DNA from: Eublepharis macularius
Taxonomy: Eukaryota; Chordata; Lepidosauria; Squamata; Eublepharidae
Direction: 5' to 3'
Assembly (NCBI RefSeq): GCF_028583425.1
Contig: NC_072796.1
Coordinates: forward strand, 129,305,464-129,369,463
Length of the DNA stretch: 64,000 nt
Shown here: positions 22,666-32,602 of the stretch, in pieces
Layout of the letters: each line of letters starts with the position of its first letter
How positions within the stretch are numbered: the first letter of the stretch is position 1
Position numbers and translations under genes: made by a program
The notes under the pieces: generated by a model
Seen by the model: the letters and a program-made list of their open reading frames with translations, nothing else
What the model was told of the DNA's origin: nothing
The model's database searches: none

Positions 22666-22850
22666 GATGGTTGTGGATTTTCCGGGCAGTATCGCCGTGG
22701 TCTTGGCATTGTAGTTCCTGACGTTTCGCCAGCAGCTGTGACTGGCATCTTCAGAGGTGTAGCACCGAAAGACAGAGATCTCTCAGAGATCTCTCAGTGT
22801 CACACTGAGAGATCTCTGTCTTTCGGTGCTACACCTCTGAAGATGCCTTC
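22666..22850. repeat. inverted repeat with GACGTTTCGCC motif, next to (AAC)n
   Basis: Follows the (AAC)n tract. Contains GTAGTTCCTGACGTTTCGCC and then two ~43-bp arms: GGCATCTTCAGAGGTGTAGC at ~22746 is mirrored by GCTACACCTCTGAAGATGCC at ~22828, with a self-complementary centre (GATCTCTCAGTGTCACACTG). It resembles dispersed reptile repeats, possibly Penelope-like, but I cannot assign it. Confidence 0.5.
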
Positions 22851-23520
22851 GACAATACAACAAGAACAAAGTTTGATGTATATACCACCCTTCAGGACAA
22901 CTTAACACCCACTCAGAGTGGTTTACAAAGTACTATTACTATTACTATTACTATTACTATTACTATTATTATTTATAAACCGCCCATCCTCAGGGGCTCT
23001 GGGTGGTGAACAACAGTTAAAATAAATAAAAACAAGAAAACAATAATTCTAAAATCAACATACAATAAGCAATAATAAAATAAATTAACCAAGTTCATTA
23101 AAGTGCAATGGTGGGGAGAACCCCTCCCCCACCCCAAAGGTGGGAGGCCGACATGGCACTGCCCCCTTCAACCACCAAACACCTGGCGGAACAGCTCTGT
23201 CTTACAGGCCCAGCGGAATGATAATATGTCCCGCTGGGCCCGGGTCTCCATTGACAGAGCTTTCCACCAGGCTGGGGCCAGGACTGAAAAGGCTCTGGCC
23301 CTGGTTGAAGTGAGGTGGGCTTCCTTAGGGCCGGGGACCACCAGTATGTTATTATTATCCCCACAACAAAATACCTTGTGAGATGGGTGGGGCTGAGAGA
23401 GCTTTGGAAGAGCTGTGACTGACCCAAGGTCACCCACCTGGCTTCAAGTGGAGGAGTGGGGAATCAAACTTGGTTCTCCAGATTAGAATCCCACACTTAA
23501 CCACTACACCAAACTGGTAT
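22851..23520 (-). repeat. tRNA-derived SINE, copy 5, split by a LINE fragment
   Basis: SINE sequence at 22851-22935 (TATACCACCCTTCAGGACAA, CACTCAGAGTGGTTTACAAA) and at 23342-23520 (TATGTTATTATTATCCCCAC to ACTACACCAAACTGG) brackets a minus-strand LINE with a (TTACTA)n tail. Confidence 0.65.
22936..23341 (-). repeat. L2-like LINE 3-prime fragment
   Basis: On the complement: RT C-terminal-like protein with RAFSVLAPAWWKALSMETRA and FRWACKTELFRQVFGG, then a 3-prime UTR ending GCCCCTGAGGATGGGCGGTT and a microsatellite tail. Inserted into a SINE. Confidence 0.65.
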
Positions 23521-24017
23521 GAAAATACTCTGCCAATGCTGTATTTAAGCATTGCAATAGAATGCAACCCCAGGTTCTTTGCCAGAATATATTTTGCTTT
23601 ATTTTCTAACCATAATGTTTTACTTCAGCTCTACAACAATAAAAAATAGATATATTGATAGCTGGACAGGAAAGTGGGCATTAAACTCTGTACTTATACC
23701 AACAGGTGCAGCCAGAAAGAATTGTCAGTTTGCCATGCTTGAAAAGCTAAAAGGCGATTAGAAATGTATTTCAGCTGCATTATGGCATAAAGTCTGTCTT
23801 GTTGTCAGCGATTGCATTTCCAGTTCTTAAAGGTTACCTCTGTCATGCTCTAGATTTGCTGATCTCTACAGATTTGTACAATTGATCAAAATGTCATCTC
23901 CAGATAAAAGTCAACATGTCAGGGAACGTTGTCCCGTTCAGGCTTGAAATGGCAAGCTGAAGAGTCTATCTGTGAAGAGCTTCTTGTGAGAAGATACTCT
24001 CAAGCGACAGACTAGAG

Positions 24018-24396
24018 CAGGGGTGGGCAAATTGCGGCCCGCAGGCCACATGCGGCCCGCTACAGAGTTTTTTGTGGCCCGCCAAGACAGTCAGAAAAAT
24101 CTGCCTTGAACCGAGATTTCCTTCATTTCCTTCATTCCTACATTTGTCTCTTTAAACTGATTCTAAAATTAAATGTGCTTGCAGCTATAGATGATATGAA
24201 ATTAGCACAATAAATAAATTGAATAAAACTACCACTATTTTATTTAATTTATATTTATTGGTTTTTATGATACAATTTATACCTTTCCTGAAATGCAAAG
24301 TTAACTAATGAATGCAATCATTTTAAAAAGTGCGGCCCTCCGCTAACCTCCGCTCCCACAAAGTGGCCCCCGAGCCAAAACAATTGCCCACCCCTG
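24018..24396. mobile_element. hAT-type non-autonomous element with exact 8-bp TSD GACTAGAG
   Basis: 379 bp. Terminal inverted repeats CAGGGGTGGGCAAATTG and CAATTGCCCACCCCTG are flanked on both sides by GACTAGAG (24010-24017 and 24397-24404). Subterminal GCGGCCCGC words recur (TGCGGCCCGCAGG, CATGCGGCCCGC). The CAGGGGTGGGCAA terminus is of the kind seen in Charlie-like hAT MITEs. The interior is AT-rich without a coding frame. Confidence 0.88.
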
Positions 24397-24404
24397 GACT
24401 AGAG

Positions 24405-25984
24405 CATTCACCTGTAAGCAAATCTAATCACAAACAGGTGCCATCTCCTGCCAGTTCAAATGGGAATCTGGAGAGCCCAACCGCTGTGTAAATTTCCTTT
24501 CGTGCAGTTGCCCAAGCCTGCCATTTTTCAGGATTAATCTTTTTGTCTCGCGTGGTTCTTTTGCTAATATTTGAGCATCTTGGGCAAAAAACAAACAAAA
24601 GATAACAATGAGAGAACTCAAAAGGCATCAAAAACAAATGGAATGCAAGAACAGACCTCTGGCAGAGACAGACACTGTAATCCTATGACACTCTATGTGT
24701 TTTGGAACATGGATGTTATTTCAAGTATAAGTCAAGTTAGATATATTTGGTTATATCTGAATAGGTTATATGTGCATATTGACCACATCATTGGACTTGT
24801 GCAAAAAAAAAATTAGCTCAGCATTTCAAATAAATATGCCTTTAAATTAAAATACTACTTTAGCCTCCTCTCTGCAGACACATACCTCTGTCCATTGCTT
24901 TTCTGCATAATTTATGGCCTCTTTTCCTACCCTCTCTGCCATCCTTGGTGGTTGAAAGTACCTTCAAGTCACAACCAACCTATGGTGACTCCCCATACAG
25001 CTTTCAGAGCAAGAGATATTCAGAGGTGGTTTGCCATTGCCTGCCTCTGCATAGCAAATGTGGTGGACACTCGCTACTGTTTTGTGATAGACAGGAATAA
25101 TTCCAGCTCTTTCTCTCCCAGGGAACAGCCAATGAGAGCTGGCAGAATGCTTGGGCTAGGGACAGTTGAGCTGTTAAGTCAGTTAGAGAGAGGGGAGAAG
25201 GTTTTGGAGCTGCTGGCTGTCAACACCTGTTAATTTATATCCTTTCCTTTATTTACAAGCTCAATTGACCATAGGTCTTAAGCTGAATTACATAGTTAAA
25301 GCAATTGAAATTTAAGACATCATAAAATAATTAAAACATCCAATCCCAAGCAGAATAAAACATTCAAGATAAAATATCCCAGTAAAATATACATAGCATA
25401 AAATAGATAATAAAAGGTAGATAAAATCTAGTAAGATAAAATATTCTAATACTAAAATCACTAGACTTGTGCATTAGTTATTATAACTGAAAACCCATTT
25501 GCAAATCCAGTAAATATACCCACTTCCACTTATAGTTAACACAATTGTTAATTTATATTAATATTATAATCATCCACTATAATATGAGTGTCGGGTTATA
25601 AATGCACCTCTTAACAACTATATAGATGTGTGTGTTTAAAAACCATTCACTCTTGTGTTCAACATCTTACAAATAAAGTTATTCTCTTTATGTTTTCACC
25701 CTGTCTGGCTTGAAGTGAAATAATGAACACACACAAACCTTGTACTTTCTGGTAATGACCAATGGGCATAATTTAACTAAATGGTGGCAGCATACAGAGG
25801 GATAAAACACTGAACTTCCTTTTCCCAATAGCCCCGAGGTGGCCAATACAGGGAGCTGGCTGCCTTTCTGGGAAGCCTCTTGGAAGAGCAGAGAGTGGAC
25901 CCAGTGTGGGTTTGGGTCAGGGCTCTCTACCTGATCAATAGAGGTTAGACATGTGGCATGTTGTGACTGCCCTTAACTTCCCTT
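24405..25984. other. ADCY8 intron, mostly unrecognised
   Basis: Holds only the SINE tail at 24947-25078. The A-rich stretch 25240-25450 may be an old minus-strand LINE 3-prime region. Confidence 0.3.
24947..25078 (-). repeat. 5S-type SINE, body and tail only
   Basis: AAGTCACAACCAACCTATGG and CAGAGGTGGTTTGCCATTGC, then CTGCCTCTGCATAGCAA. The 5S-like head is missing. Confidence 0.5.
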
Positions 25985-26087
25985 ATGGTGGGAGGCAGTA
26001 AGGGAGCAATATCTTCCCTGCTGGTCTCCCATCTAAGTACTAACCAGGGCTGACCCTGCTTAGCTTCCGAGATCTGATGAGACTAGT
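25985..26087 (-). repeat. 5S-rRNA-derived SINE head, truncated by a palindromic element
   Basis: GGTCTCCCATCTAAGTACTA, ACCAGGGCTGACCCTGCTTA and GCTTCCGAGATCTGATGAGA match the complement of the 5S head and stop where the element at 26088 begins. Confidence 0.65.
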
Positions 26088-26451
26088 GAGAGCCAAGCTA
26101 CAAGTGATGCCTGACACAGGTTGGACACTTGTCAGCTTCCTTCAAGTTTTGATGAGAAATGTAGACGTCCTGATCTTGCAGCTTGGCTCTCCATTTAATT
26201 GGCGTTTACAGAGTGGCTATCTAAGGGACAGAGAACAGGCAGAGGGGAGTGCAGGCTCTGGGGTCTCACTGGGAGCCTCCCTTCCCCTCCGCATAGTGTG
26301 CGTGTATGTGTGTGTGGGGGGGAGGTTCTGTAAACTTCAATTAAATGGAGAGCCAAGCTGCAAGACGAGGATGCCTACATTTTCCATCAAAACTTGAGGG
26401 AAGCTGACAAGTGTCCAACCTGTGTCAGGCGTCACTTGTAGCTTGGCTCTC
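26088..26451. mobile_element. palindromic element, ~130-bp TIRs, candidate TSD ACTAGT
   Basis: 364 bp between GAGAGCCAAGCTACAAGTG and CACTTGTAGCTTGGCTCTC. The long arms include GGTTGGACACTTGTCAGCTT and CTTCAAGTTTTGATG, and continue inward to CCATTTAATTG/CAATTAAATGG. ACTAGT flanks both sides (26082-26087, 26452-26457) but is itself a palindrome, so the duplication length is ambiguous. Its TIR shares GCCAAGCTACA with the 118-bp MITEs. Confidence 0.75.
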
Positions 26452-26647
26452 ACTAGTCTGAGGCATCCAGCTCAAGGCCTGCTTCTCTTAGTATTCCACT
26501 TTTTCAAGCTGTAGGCTTCTCTTTTCTATCCCTTTGTTTCCTCTACTATCACTTCCTTGTGTCTCTCTACACACTCTGGATCTGTATGGGTGTGCATTTG
26601 TGTGTAAAAAAAAAAAAGCTGTACAAAGTTAAAGCAATATAGAGACC

Positions 26648-26790
26648 AGTGTGTTGCATCAGGATTAGGCAGACCTGAGTGCAAATCCTATCTGAGATCT
26701 TGGACCAATTCCTATCTCTCAGCCTCATCTACCTTACTGGGCTGTTGTAGAGATCTGAGCAATGTTAACAAAAGACCGTTGGCACGGGAG
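26648..26790 (+). repeat. MIR-like SINE fragment
   Basis: ATTAGGCAGACCTGAGTGCA, TCTCAGCCTCATCTACCTTA and CTGGGCTGTTGTAGAG. Confidence 0.45.
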
Positions 26791-26993
26791 CAGTTTAGCC
26801 AGCAGCAATCAGAGATTTTTTTACCTGCTTTCCGTGACATCAAGGTAGCTCAACCAATCACTACCAGAGGCCTCACCATCACCAGCCCATGAAATCCCTT
26901 AGCACGTTATAATGTAGAGTGAAATAAAATCAGCAGGGGGGAAAATCATCATTTGGTTGCAGAGTAGGTGAAAATCAATTCACGATTGAGCTG

Positions 26994-27135
26994 GGCCGTT
27001 TCCACACTGCTTATCTTCCCTCGGAACGACCTGAAACATCGCGCAAAAAACGCAGAAGATCACGTTTTCTTGCGTGAGATTTGTGCGATGTCCCTCCAGT
27101 CGTTCCGAGGGAAGGTAAGCAGTGTGGAAACAGCC
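26994..27135. mobile_element. palindromic MITE (Harbinger-like), 3-bp TSD CTG
   Basis: 142-bp foldback, GGCCGTTTCCACACTGCTTA to GCAGTGTGGAAACAGCC, flanked by CTG at 26991-26993 and 27136-27138. Its core (CGCGCAAAAAACGCAGAAG) is related to the 15541 copy (CGTGCAAAAAACACGGAAG). It ends 84 bp from an ADCY8 exon, in the intron between 17790 and 27219. Confidence 0.8.
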
Positions 27136-27219
27136 CTGGTATGCAATGACAGGCCTACCATTTCGACCATCTGTTTCGTAAACCTCATCCCAGCTCCTCG
27201 CCTTGGCCTATGAATTTAC

Positions 27220-27366
27220 CTCATCAAAGTCAGCAATGATTTCGTTCAGCAGGCGCAGGCACTCGACTCCTTGGTTGTTCATTTCCGTTTGGGAATAGAA
27301 GTCGGCAAAGCCAGGGATGGAAGCAAACATGACGCCAACCGCATCGTAGGACTGAGAATAGAGTTC
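27220..27366 (-). CDS. ADCY8: ADCY8 coding exon (human-like exon 15), C2 cyclase core
   Basis: A 147-bp exon, 49 codons, phase 0 at both ends, between acceptor GTGTCCCTAG and donor GTAAAT. It encodes [20 protein letters not shown], then [20 protein letters not shown] and [23 protein letters not shown] is the first strand and helix of the C2 cyclase homology fold. C2 contributes nucleotide-base-recognising residues, while the metal-binding aspartates come from C1, which is outside the window. The short exon is embedded in repeat-rich intron DNA and stands out by its unbroken identity to the AC8 family. Confidence 0.97.
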
Positions 27367-27796
27367 CTAGGGACACAGTGAAAAGTAAATAAAAAACCAA
27401 ACAAACCTAAGCTAAGCAGCACTAAAAGGTGATAAACTGTGGTGACAGTTCATTTAGCACAGAATGTAGATTGAACTGAAAAAGATCTGTGGTATTTTTT
27501 AATACTCAAGGGCGGGGAGGGGGGGGGAGAGAGAAACCTTCTCTCCAAAACTAGAACAGCAGAGAGAATCCCAGGCTAAAATATCTTTCTCTCTCTCCCT
27601 TTTCTCTCATATGCTTATTTTTCTATATGTAGGGAGTTTTGACAGGGGAGAGCATTCAAAAATGGTGCCCCCACCTGCAGTCTGAATTGGTACAGTCCAC
27701 TCTTCCACCTCAGAATGCCACATTTTGCCTCATGTGTGTGGACTAGGCCTAGTGAGCAAAAGCACCAGAAAAAGGATGGATAGAACTTTAGTACTT

Positions 27797-27962
27797 ATGA
27801 GGGCCAAACTACAAGTGACGAATGACGCAGATTGGACACTTGTCAGCTTCCCTCAAGTTTTGATAGGAAATGTAGGCAGCTTGGCGGAATGTTGGACAAG
27901 TGACAGTTGAAAAGTCCATTGGACAGCAGTCGGAGAGTCAAGCTGCAAGACCAGGATGCCTA
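27797..27962. mobile_element. partial palindromic element of the GGGCCAAACTACAAGTGACG family
   Basis: The left arm GAGGGCCAAACTACAAGTGA and CGAATGACGCAGATTGGACA is followed by the centre (TTGGACAAGTGACAGTTG, GTCCATTGGACAGC) and the first part of the right arm, breaking off at ~27962. The terminal sequence is shared with the 118-bp MITEs at 173 and 46304. Confidence 0.65.
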
Positions 27963-27984
27963 CTTCACCGTTTTTGATAGCAAT

Positions 27985-28260
27985 TGTGTTTGCATGCAAA
28001 ATGCCACCCCTGGCAAGACAAGCCTCCCCCAGCTGTAAGTAGTAGAGAAAAGAGCACCTACTTGGGGAGGCCATGAAATGCCCCCCCCCAAGTGGGAGCA
28101 GGCTGAGCCTTGGTGGGGGGTGGGAGGAGGGGTGGGAGAAGGGCCCCTGAGGGTGAGGGGGCATTTTGCATGCAAAATGCCACCCCTGGCAAAGGAAGCC
28201 TGCCTCTTCATTTTTCCCCATAGGAAATAATGAAGAAGAAGATGAGCAGCAGCAAGCTAA
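27985..28260. repeat. GC-rich local repeat with duplicated GCATGCAAAATGCCACCCC
   Basis: The 20-mer GCATGCAAAATGCCACCCCT occurs at ~27991 and ~28169, bracketing G/C homopolymer-rich sequence (CCCCCCCCCC at ~28081, GGTGGGGGGTGGGAGG). Probably the interior of the hAT-like element whose end lies at 28619. No gene. Confidence 0.4.
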
Positions 28261-28429
28261 CAATATGCTCACCCTTCCCTTTCTTATGCGAGGATGGGGG
28301 ACCTGGTTTGGGGGGCCATAACATGGCCCCCCAAAGTCCAATCGGTCTGAAACTTGGGGGGTTAGAGAGGGGTTAGAGGAAGGTCTCCACCAATTTTGGG
28401 ATGATTCGGTGGGAAAATGCCTCTCCCAG

Positions 28430-28619
28430 GTGTCCGGGAAGATGGAGGCATTTTCCCATTGAAAAAGCCGAAAGAAAGCCGAAACAAGCAGAAACAAACC
28501 CGAAAGCCGAAAGCCGAAACGGCTAGCTGTTTCGGCTTTTGCCTGTATCCGAAACAGATTCTTGTTTCGGTAAACCCGAAACAAGAATAACGAAACAGTG
28601 TGCCTTTGCACACCCCTAA
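28430..28619. mobile_element. one end of a hAT-like element with CCGAAA/TTTCGG clusters
   Basis: The right edge reads GCACACCCCTA, the complement of TAGGGGTGTGC, a hAT-style terminus. Inside it, about a dozen GCCGAAA/TTTCGGC words are packed within 28460-28600, including the perfect inverted core GCCGAAACGGCTAG/CTGTTTCGGC. The matching left end was not found; the left side grades into GC-rich repeats. Probably an incomplete copy. Confidence 0.5.
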
Positions 28620-28652
28620 TGCTGACAAGGTCCTTCAGTGCACGGAGAGTTT

Positions 28653-28802
28653 GGCTGCTTCCACACACGTTGGATAATCCACTTTCAATACTCTTTAGTG
28701 AACATTTGGAACTGCTTTTCCATGGGTGGAACAGAAAATCTACTTCCAAAGGATTGCTAAAGTGCATTGAGAGTGCATTATTCAACATGTGTAGAAATGG
28801 CC
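28653..28802. mobile_element. palindromic MITE related to the 18087 copy
   Basis: 150 bp, GGCTGCTTCCACACACG to CATGTGTAGAAATGGCC. The arms share GTTGGATAATCCACTTTCAA and AGAGTGCATTATTCAAC. The central hairpin region matches the copy at 18087. A clean target duplication is not visible. Confidence 0.65.
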
Positions 28803-28814
28803 GTACTCTAACAC

Positions 28815-29012
28815 AAGAGCCTCCTTTGCTTGCTTCCATCTACCAAGGCAGCAAAAATCTGAATACCAGTGCTGGGAGGCAACAGGAGGGGAGCCTCTTG
28901 GCCTCTATGCCACTTTTGTCCTACAGAGCAATTGGGTGGCCACTGTGTGAAACAGTTTGCTGGACGAGATGGACCACTGGTCTGATCCAGCAGAGTTCTT
29001 CCTAGGTTTTTA
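28815..29012 (+). repeat. CR1-like 3-prime end
   Basis: GAATACCAGTGCTGGGAGGC, GTTTGCTGGACGAGATGGAC, CACTGGTCTGATCCAGCAGA and GTTCTTCCTAGGTTTTTA, a common amniote LINE 3-prime-end pattern. Confidence 0.45.
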
Positions 29013-29102
29013 AGAGTCCTGTTTATTGGTGGAAGGCTCTTCACACCAGCGGAATGCCCCCATTCTAAACCTCTCTGCATGTAGAAAACTATCCAGAAAA
29101 CT

Positions 29103-29362
29103 GGAGAGCCAGTTTGGTGTAGTGGTTAAGAGCTTGGGACTCTAATCTGGAGAACCAGGTTTGATTCCCCACTCCTCCACTTGAAGCCAGCTGGGTGACC
29201 TTGAGTCAGTCACAGCTTCTTGGAGCTCTCTCAGCCCCACCCACTGTGAGGGTGTTTGTTGTGGGGAAAATGATAACATACTTTGTAAACTGCTTTGAGT
29301 AGGTGTTAAGTTGTCCTGAAGGGCAGAATATAAATTGAATGTTATCATCATCATCATCATCA
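29103..29362 (+). repeat. tRNA-derived SINE, copy 6, with (ATC)n tail
   Basis: GAGCCAGTTTGGTGTAGTGG, TTAAGAGCTTGGGACTCTAA and CAGGTTTGATTCCCCACTCC, then the tail region GTAAACTGCTTTGAGTAGG and an (ATC)n run at 29343-29361. Confidence 0.7.
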
Positions 29363-29489
29363 AGACAGGGAGAAGTGTTTAACTCAGCCTTTTTACCCTA
29401 AAATGCTGGCTATCAGCATGCAGAGAGCTTTCTCTCCCATGGGCAGTATTCAAAAATGGGATCTCTCAGTCTTTGCCAGAACAGTGAGA

Positions 29490-29612
29490 TCCAACACAAC
29501 ACAGACGGCATGTCATACTAGGACTAGGTAGGCCTGGGTTCAAATCCTTGTTTTGCATGAAGTTCATTGGGTGATCTTGGGCCAATTCCATCTCTCAGCC
29601 TCATCTCCTACA
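29490..29612 (+). repeat. MIR-like SINE fragment
   Basis: TAGGTAGGCCTGGGTTCAAA, TCTTGGGCCAATTCCATCTC and TCAGCCTCATCTCC. Confidence 0.45.
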
Positions 29613-29787
29613 GTATGACTAGGGGGATAGGCCAAGGATGCTGGATATAGAGCAGGAGAGGGGAATCATGCATGCTCCTTGAAGGAAGGTCAGAACAAAA
29701 ATGAATAGTGAGAATGAAAACTACAGTAAAATCATACCCATCAGAGCTTGGAGAAGTTAGGCCCTCCCAAATGTGTGTAGACAGGAT

Positions 29788-29791
<4 letters not shown>

Positions 29792-29827
<36 letters not shown>
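29792..29827. repeat. (GA)n microsatellite
   Basis: About 17-18 uninterrupted GA units. Confidence 0.95.
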
Positions 29828-29830
<3 letters not shown>

Positions 29831-30364
29831 ACGAAAAGTTCCCTATGAGGTACTTTTATTGGAGGGGCTGGATACCAAAATGGCAGCAGATCTAGTGCTG
29901 CATATCCACTAAAGAACTTCCATGTTTCAAGCAAATTGAACCAGAGGGTCTAGTTCTACAGGCCTCTAAACAAGATGTCCTCAGCCATTAAACTTGAAAA
30001 GAGAGGGGGAAAAGGGTTCTGCCCACAAATGAGGGAGGGAATGAGAACTGTGGCTCTCTGTGGCTTGTCTCCATAGGCTATTGGCTGGGACCCCTCTGTG
30101 CTCCTTCCTTGCAAGGATCTGAATAGAAGGGAGAAATGGTGTCGCCTTGGAAATCAGTAGAATCGAAGAAAAACACAATGCCTGCTGCATTGGTGATGGT
30201 AAGCACCCAAACACAAGAAACAACACAGATTTGTTAGGAAGAGTGGTTTCATAATGCCTAAGAATCCAGGATTTGTGTTACCATTCTGGGAAACACTGTA
30301 ACAACCCAAAGCAGCAGTTTTCGTGTACATTTTTGGCTCAGGATTTTGTAATGCACATCTCTGC

Positions 30365-30487
30365 TGGCAGTGCCTCTAAGAGAGAGGTTTTTCAGATCAT
30401 CTACCTAATCCTTTTAGCTGGAGATGCTGAGAATTGAATTTGGGACACTCAGCATGTAATGTTGTTGCTGTATCACTGACTCACACC
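30365..30487 (-). repeat. tRNA-derived SINE fragment
   Basis: Diverged minus-strand copy of the same SINE: GGCAGTGCCTCTAAGAG, CTTTTAGCTGGAGATGCTGA and GAATTGAATTTGGGAC (degenerate B box on the complement). Confidence 0.5.
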
Positions 30488-30836
30488 CCATGACATGAGG
30501 GCAGGAAGGCAGAACAGATTCTCTCTTTGAGTATCCAATAGCTCATATGAGAAGGTAGAACTCATCTGGCCCTTAGTTCAGCTTGCCTTTCATGAGCTCA
30601 TGTGTAATACCACACTTTGGTCACATGCAAGTGGTGGCGCTGCAGAGCGGCTATCCAACAACTCCCTAGTTTAGCATGTTACCATGATGGTATCCCAAGC
30701 TGACTGGATTCAGCTTGTAGACTCCTCCCTGTGAGACTCTTGATGCTTTCTGCATTGCGTAGCTCATTTCAGTCACACATTCCTTCTTTAGACCCTGACC
30801 ATTGTCATATGAAATTCGAACAAAACAATGATTTAC

Positions 30837-30995
30837 TTCATTGTCACGGTCCTTTTCCAAGAAGTGACGGGCAACATGACTCGGCAGGATATTGCGTAGC
30901 ATGTTTTCGTTGTGCTCTCGTAACTCCTTCATCTCGTTGATTTCTTCTTTGGCCTGGCCACGCCACAGGAAGTCAAGCCTTGCTGTGTATTCAAG
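30837..30995 (-). CDS. ADCY8: ADCY8 coding exon (human-like exon 14), start of C2 domain
   Basis: A 159-bp exon (53 codons, phase 0 at both ends) between acceptor CATCACTGCAG and donor GTAAAT. It begins [12 protein letters not shown] directly after the last M2 helix and continues as the helical linker [20 protein letters not shown], then [33 protein letters not shown] is the conserved signature found just upstream of class III cyclase cores. Open frame beyond DNE reads into the intron; the donor is placed by GTAAAT and by the match of the next exon to AC8. Confidence 0.96.
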
Positions 30996-31394
30996 CTGCA
31001 GTGATGAGGAGAAATTAAATCAACATGTTAGATGTCTTAGATGTCTTATAATTCAAGAGCAAAATTATATTGACATTCAGAGCAAGAGATCAACAAAAAG
31101 CCAATATAAGACAGCCTGTTTGCATAACTGAAAATATACAACTTAACATTGCTGAGTTGTTGATGAACAGTCCATTAAGTTTCTACAACTCAAACACTGG
31201 TTTTTGCGAGTCCTGTGTTAGGAAGTGGCACACACTAAATCTCATAACAAGCAGCATACGAAAGAGGAGCCAGCAGAACTGTTTTATGCGCTGGCATACA
31301 TCTGCACATGGCTTGCACTTGGAAGATTGGCAACTGTTCACCTCTATCACTTCTTTCCATAAAGCATCTCTAAGAAGCCCACTGATGATGGATA

Positions 31395-31604
31395 GAGCTG
31401 TCAAGTCATACCTGACATGGCAACCTCTAGTGAAGTTTTCATGGCAAGAGACAAACAGGTGGTTTGCCATTGCCTGCCTCTGCAACCCTGGTCTTTGTTG
31501 GAAGTCTCCCATCCAAATAATAACCAAGGCCAACCATGCTTAACTTCTGAGATCTGACAAGATTGGGTTTGCCTGGGCTATCCAGATCAGGGCAAGAAGC
31601 CCTT
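31395..31604 (-). repeat. 5S-rRNA-derived SINE
   Basis: AGTCTCCCATCCAAATAATA, ATGCTTAACTTCTGAGATCT and GTTTGCCTGGGCTATCCAGA on the plus strand are the complement of the 5S-like head; GGTGGTTTGCCATTGCCTGC marks the body. Confidence 0.72.
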
Positions 31605-31684
31605 TAGTCCCATAAAAAGCTTTGCTTGCCATTCTCTTCATATACTAGTTATGGTAGAATCCCATGTAGCCCAACAGAACTGAG

Positions 31685-31782
31685 GGCCCAACTAGATATG
31701 ATGGCTGCTGCCCAAAGGATTCACTGCCACTTTTAAAAGTAACTTCAGGAACTACTTTACACTGTTGTGGGACTAGATTCTG
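31685..31782. mobile_element. left end of the DNA element split by hAT copy 1
   Basis: Starts GGGCCCAACTAGATATGATG and runs to the hAT insertion at 31791; continuity resumes at 32515 (CCCCATGGCATGAGG), as shown by the duplicated GTCAGGAC. The whole element would extend to ~32893, including the 287-bp inverted repeat. Confidence 0.5.
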
Positions 31783-31790
31783 GTCAGGAC

Positions 31791-32506
31791 TAGACATGGG
31801 CATGAACAGAAAAAAATGAACATGGGGTTCGTTGTTCGTTGCCATCCATGAACAACGAACAATGAACATTGACGAACATGACTTGTTCACGAACATGTTT
31901 GTTGTTCGTGGGGGCCAGCAGGCTCTCTTCCAGCCATCAAGATCCCTACCACATCACTCCCAGAAACCTTACCTGAGCAGGCAGGAGGAAATGTACCAAT
32001 ATAAATAATAGCTTGGCCCCAGAGCCTGGCAGCAGCCCTGGAACTTGAAGGGATAGATCCCTTTCACACTACACACAAAGAAAATTCAAGCTCCAATGCA
32101 CTCTCCCTGTCTCTCTCTCAAAATGCCAACAGCAACTGTCTCTCCCTCACTATCTGCAAAACCAGAGCTGGGAGCCACCCTCCCTCCTGCTCTTTGCTTC
32201 CTTGTAACAAATTTGGAGCATCACACTTGAAAGGAAGACGTGCCTATCAAGCTAAATAGGGCTTAGATTGGGGTTTCCAGGGCAACACCAGGAGTTCAGA
32301 CAGAGTTCAGGCAGTCCCTGCCTCCGGTTGCCAAGGGAATTGATTGCAGGTGCCAGACTGTCTGGCTTGATGAACAGCAACGAACGAGGCATGCAAGGAC
32401 CACCTGTTCATTTAGAATGGGGCCTCACGAACAGCTTGTTCGCAAAAAGCAGACTGGGCTGTTTGTGGCTTTTTAAAGTTCGTATTGCTGTTCGTGCCCA
32501 TCTCTA
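31791..32506. mobile_element. non-autonomous hAT element, copy 1 (8-bp TSD GTCAGGAC)
   Basis: 716 bp. Starts TAGACATGGGCATGAAC and ends GTTCGTGCCCATCTCTA, giving terminal inverted repeats. It is flanked by the perfect 8-bp direct repeat GTCAGGAC (31783-31790 and 32507-32514), as expected for hAT transposition. The first ~130 bases hold about ten GAAC/GTTC words (such as GGTTCGTTGTTCGTTG), with further ones near the right end, probably transposase-binding subterminal repeats. No ORF resembles a transposase. It is inserted inside another palindromic repeat. Confidence 0.9.
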
Positions 32507-32602
32507 GTCAGGACCCCCATGGCATGAGGGGAGGAGGGGAGTCTTGCAGGCCAATAATGCCCCACACAGTACCATTTGGGGGAGGAAAAACTGTGAGGGA
32601 AG

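Noticed and set aside
22597-22905. A 102-codon frame starting with a poly-asparagine run
   Set aside because: It is the (AAC)n microsatellite read in one frame, followed by a palindromic repeat; no gene context.
27853-28839. A 328-codon minus-strand frame
   Set aside because: It runs through two transposon-derived, low-complexity repeats (palindromic element, G/C runs, CCGAAA cluster) and lacks any recognisable domain or splice context.
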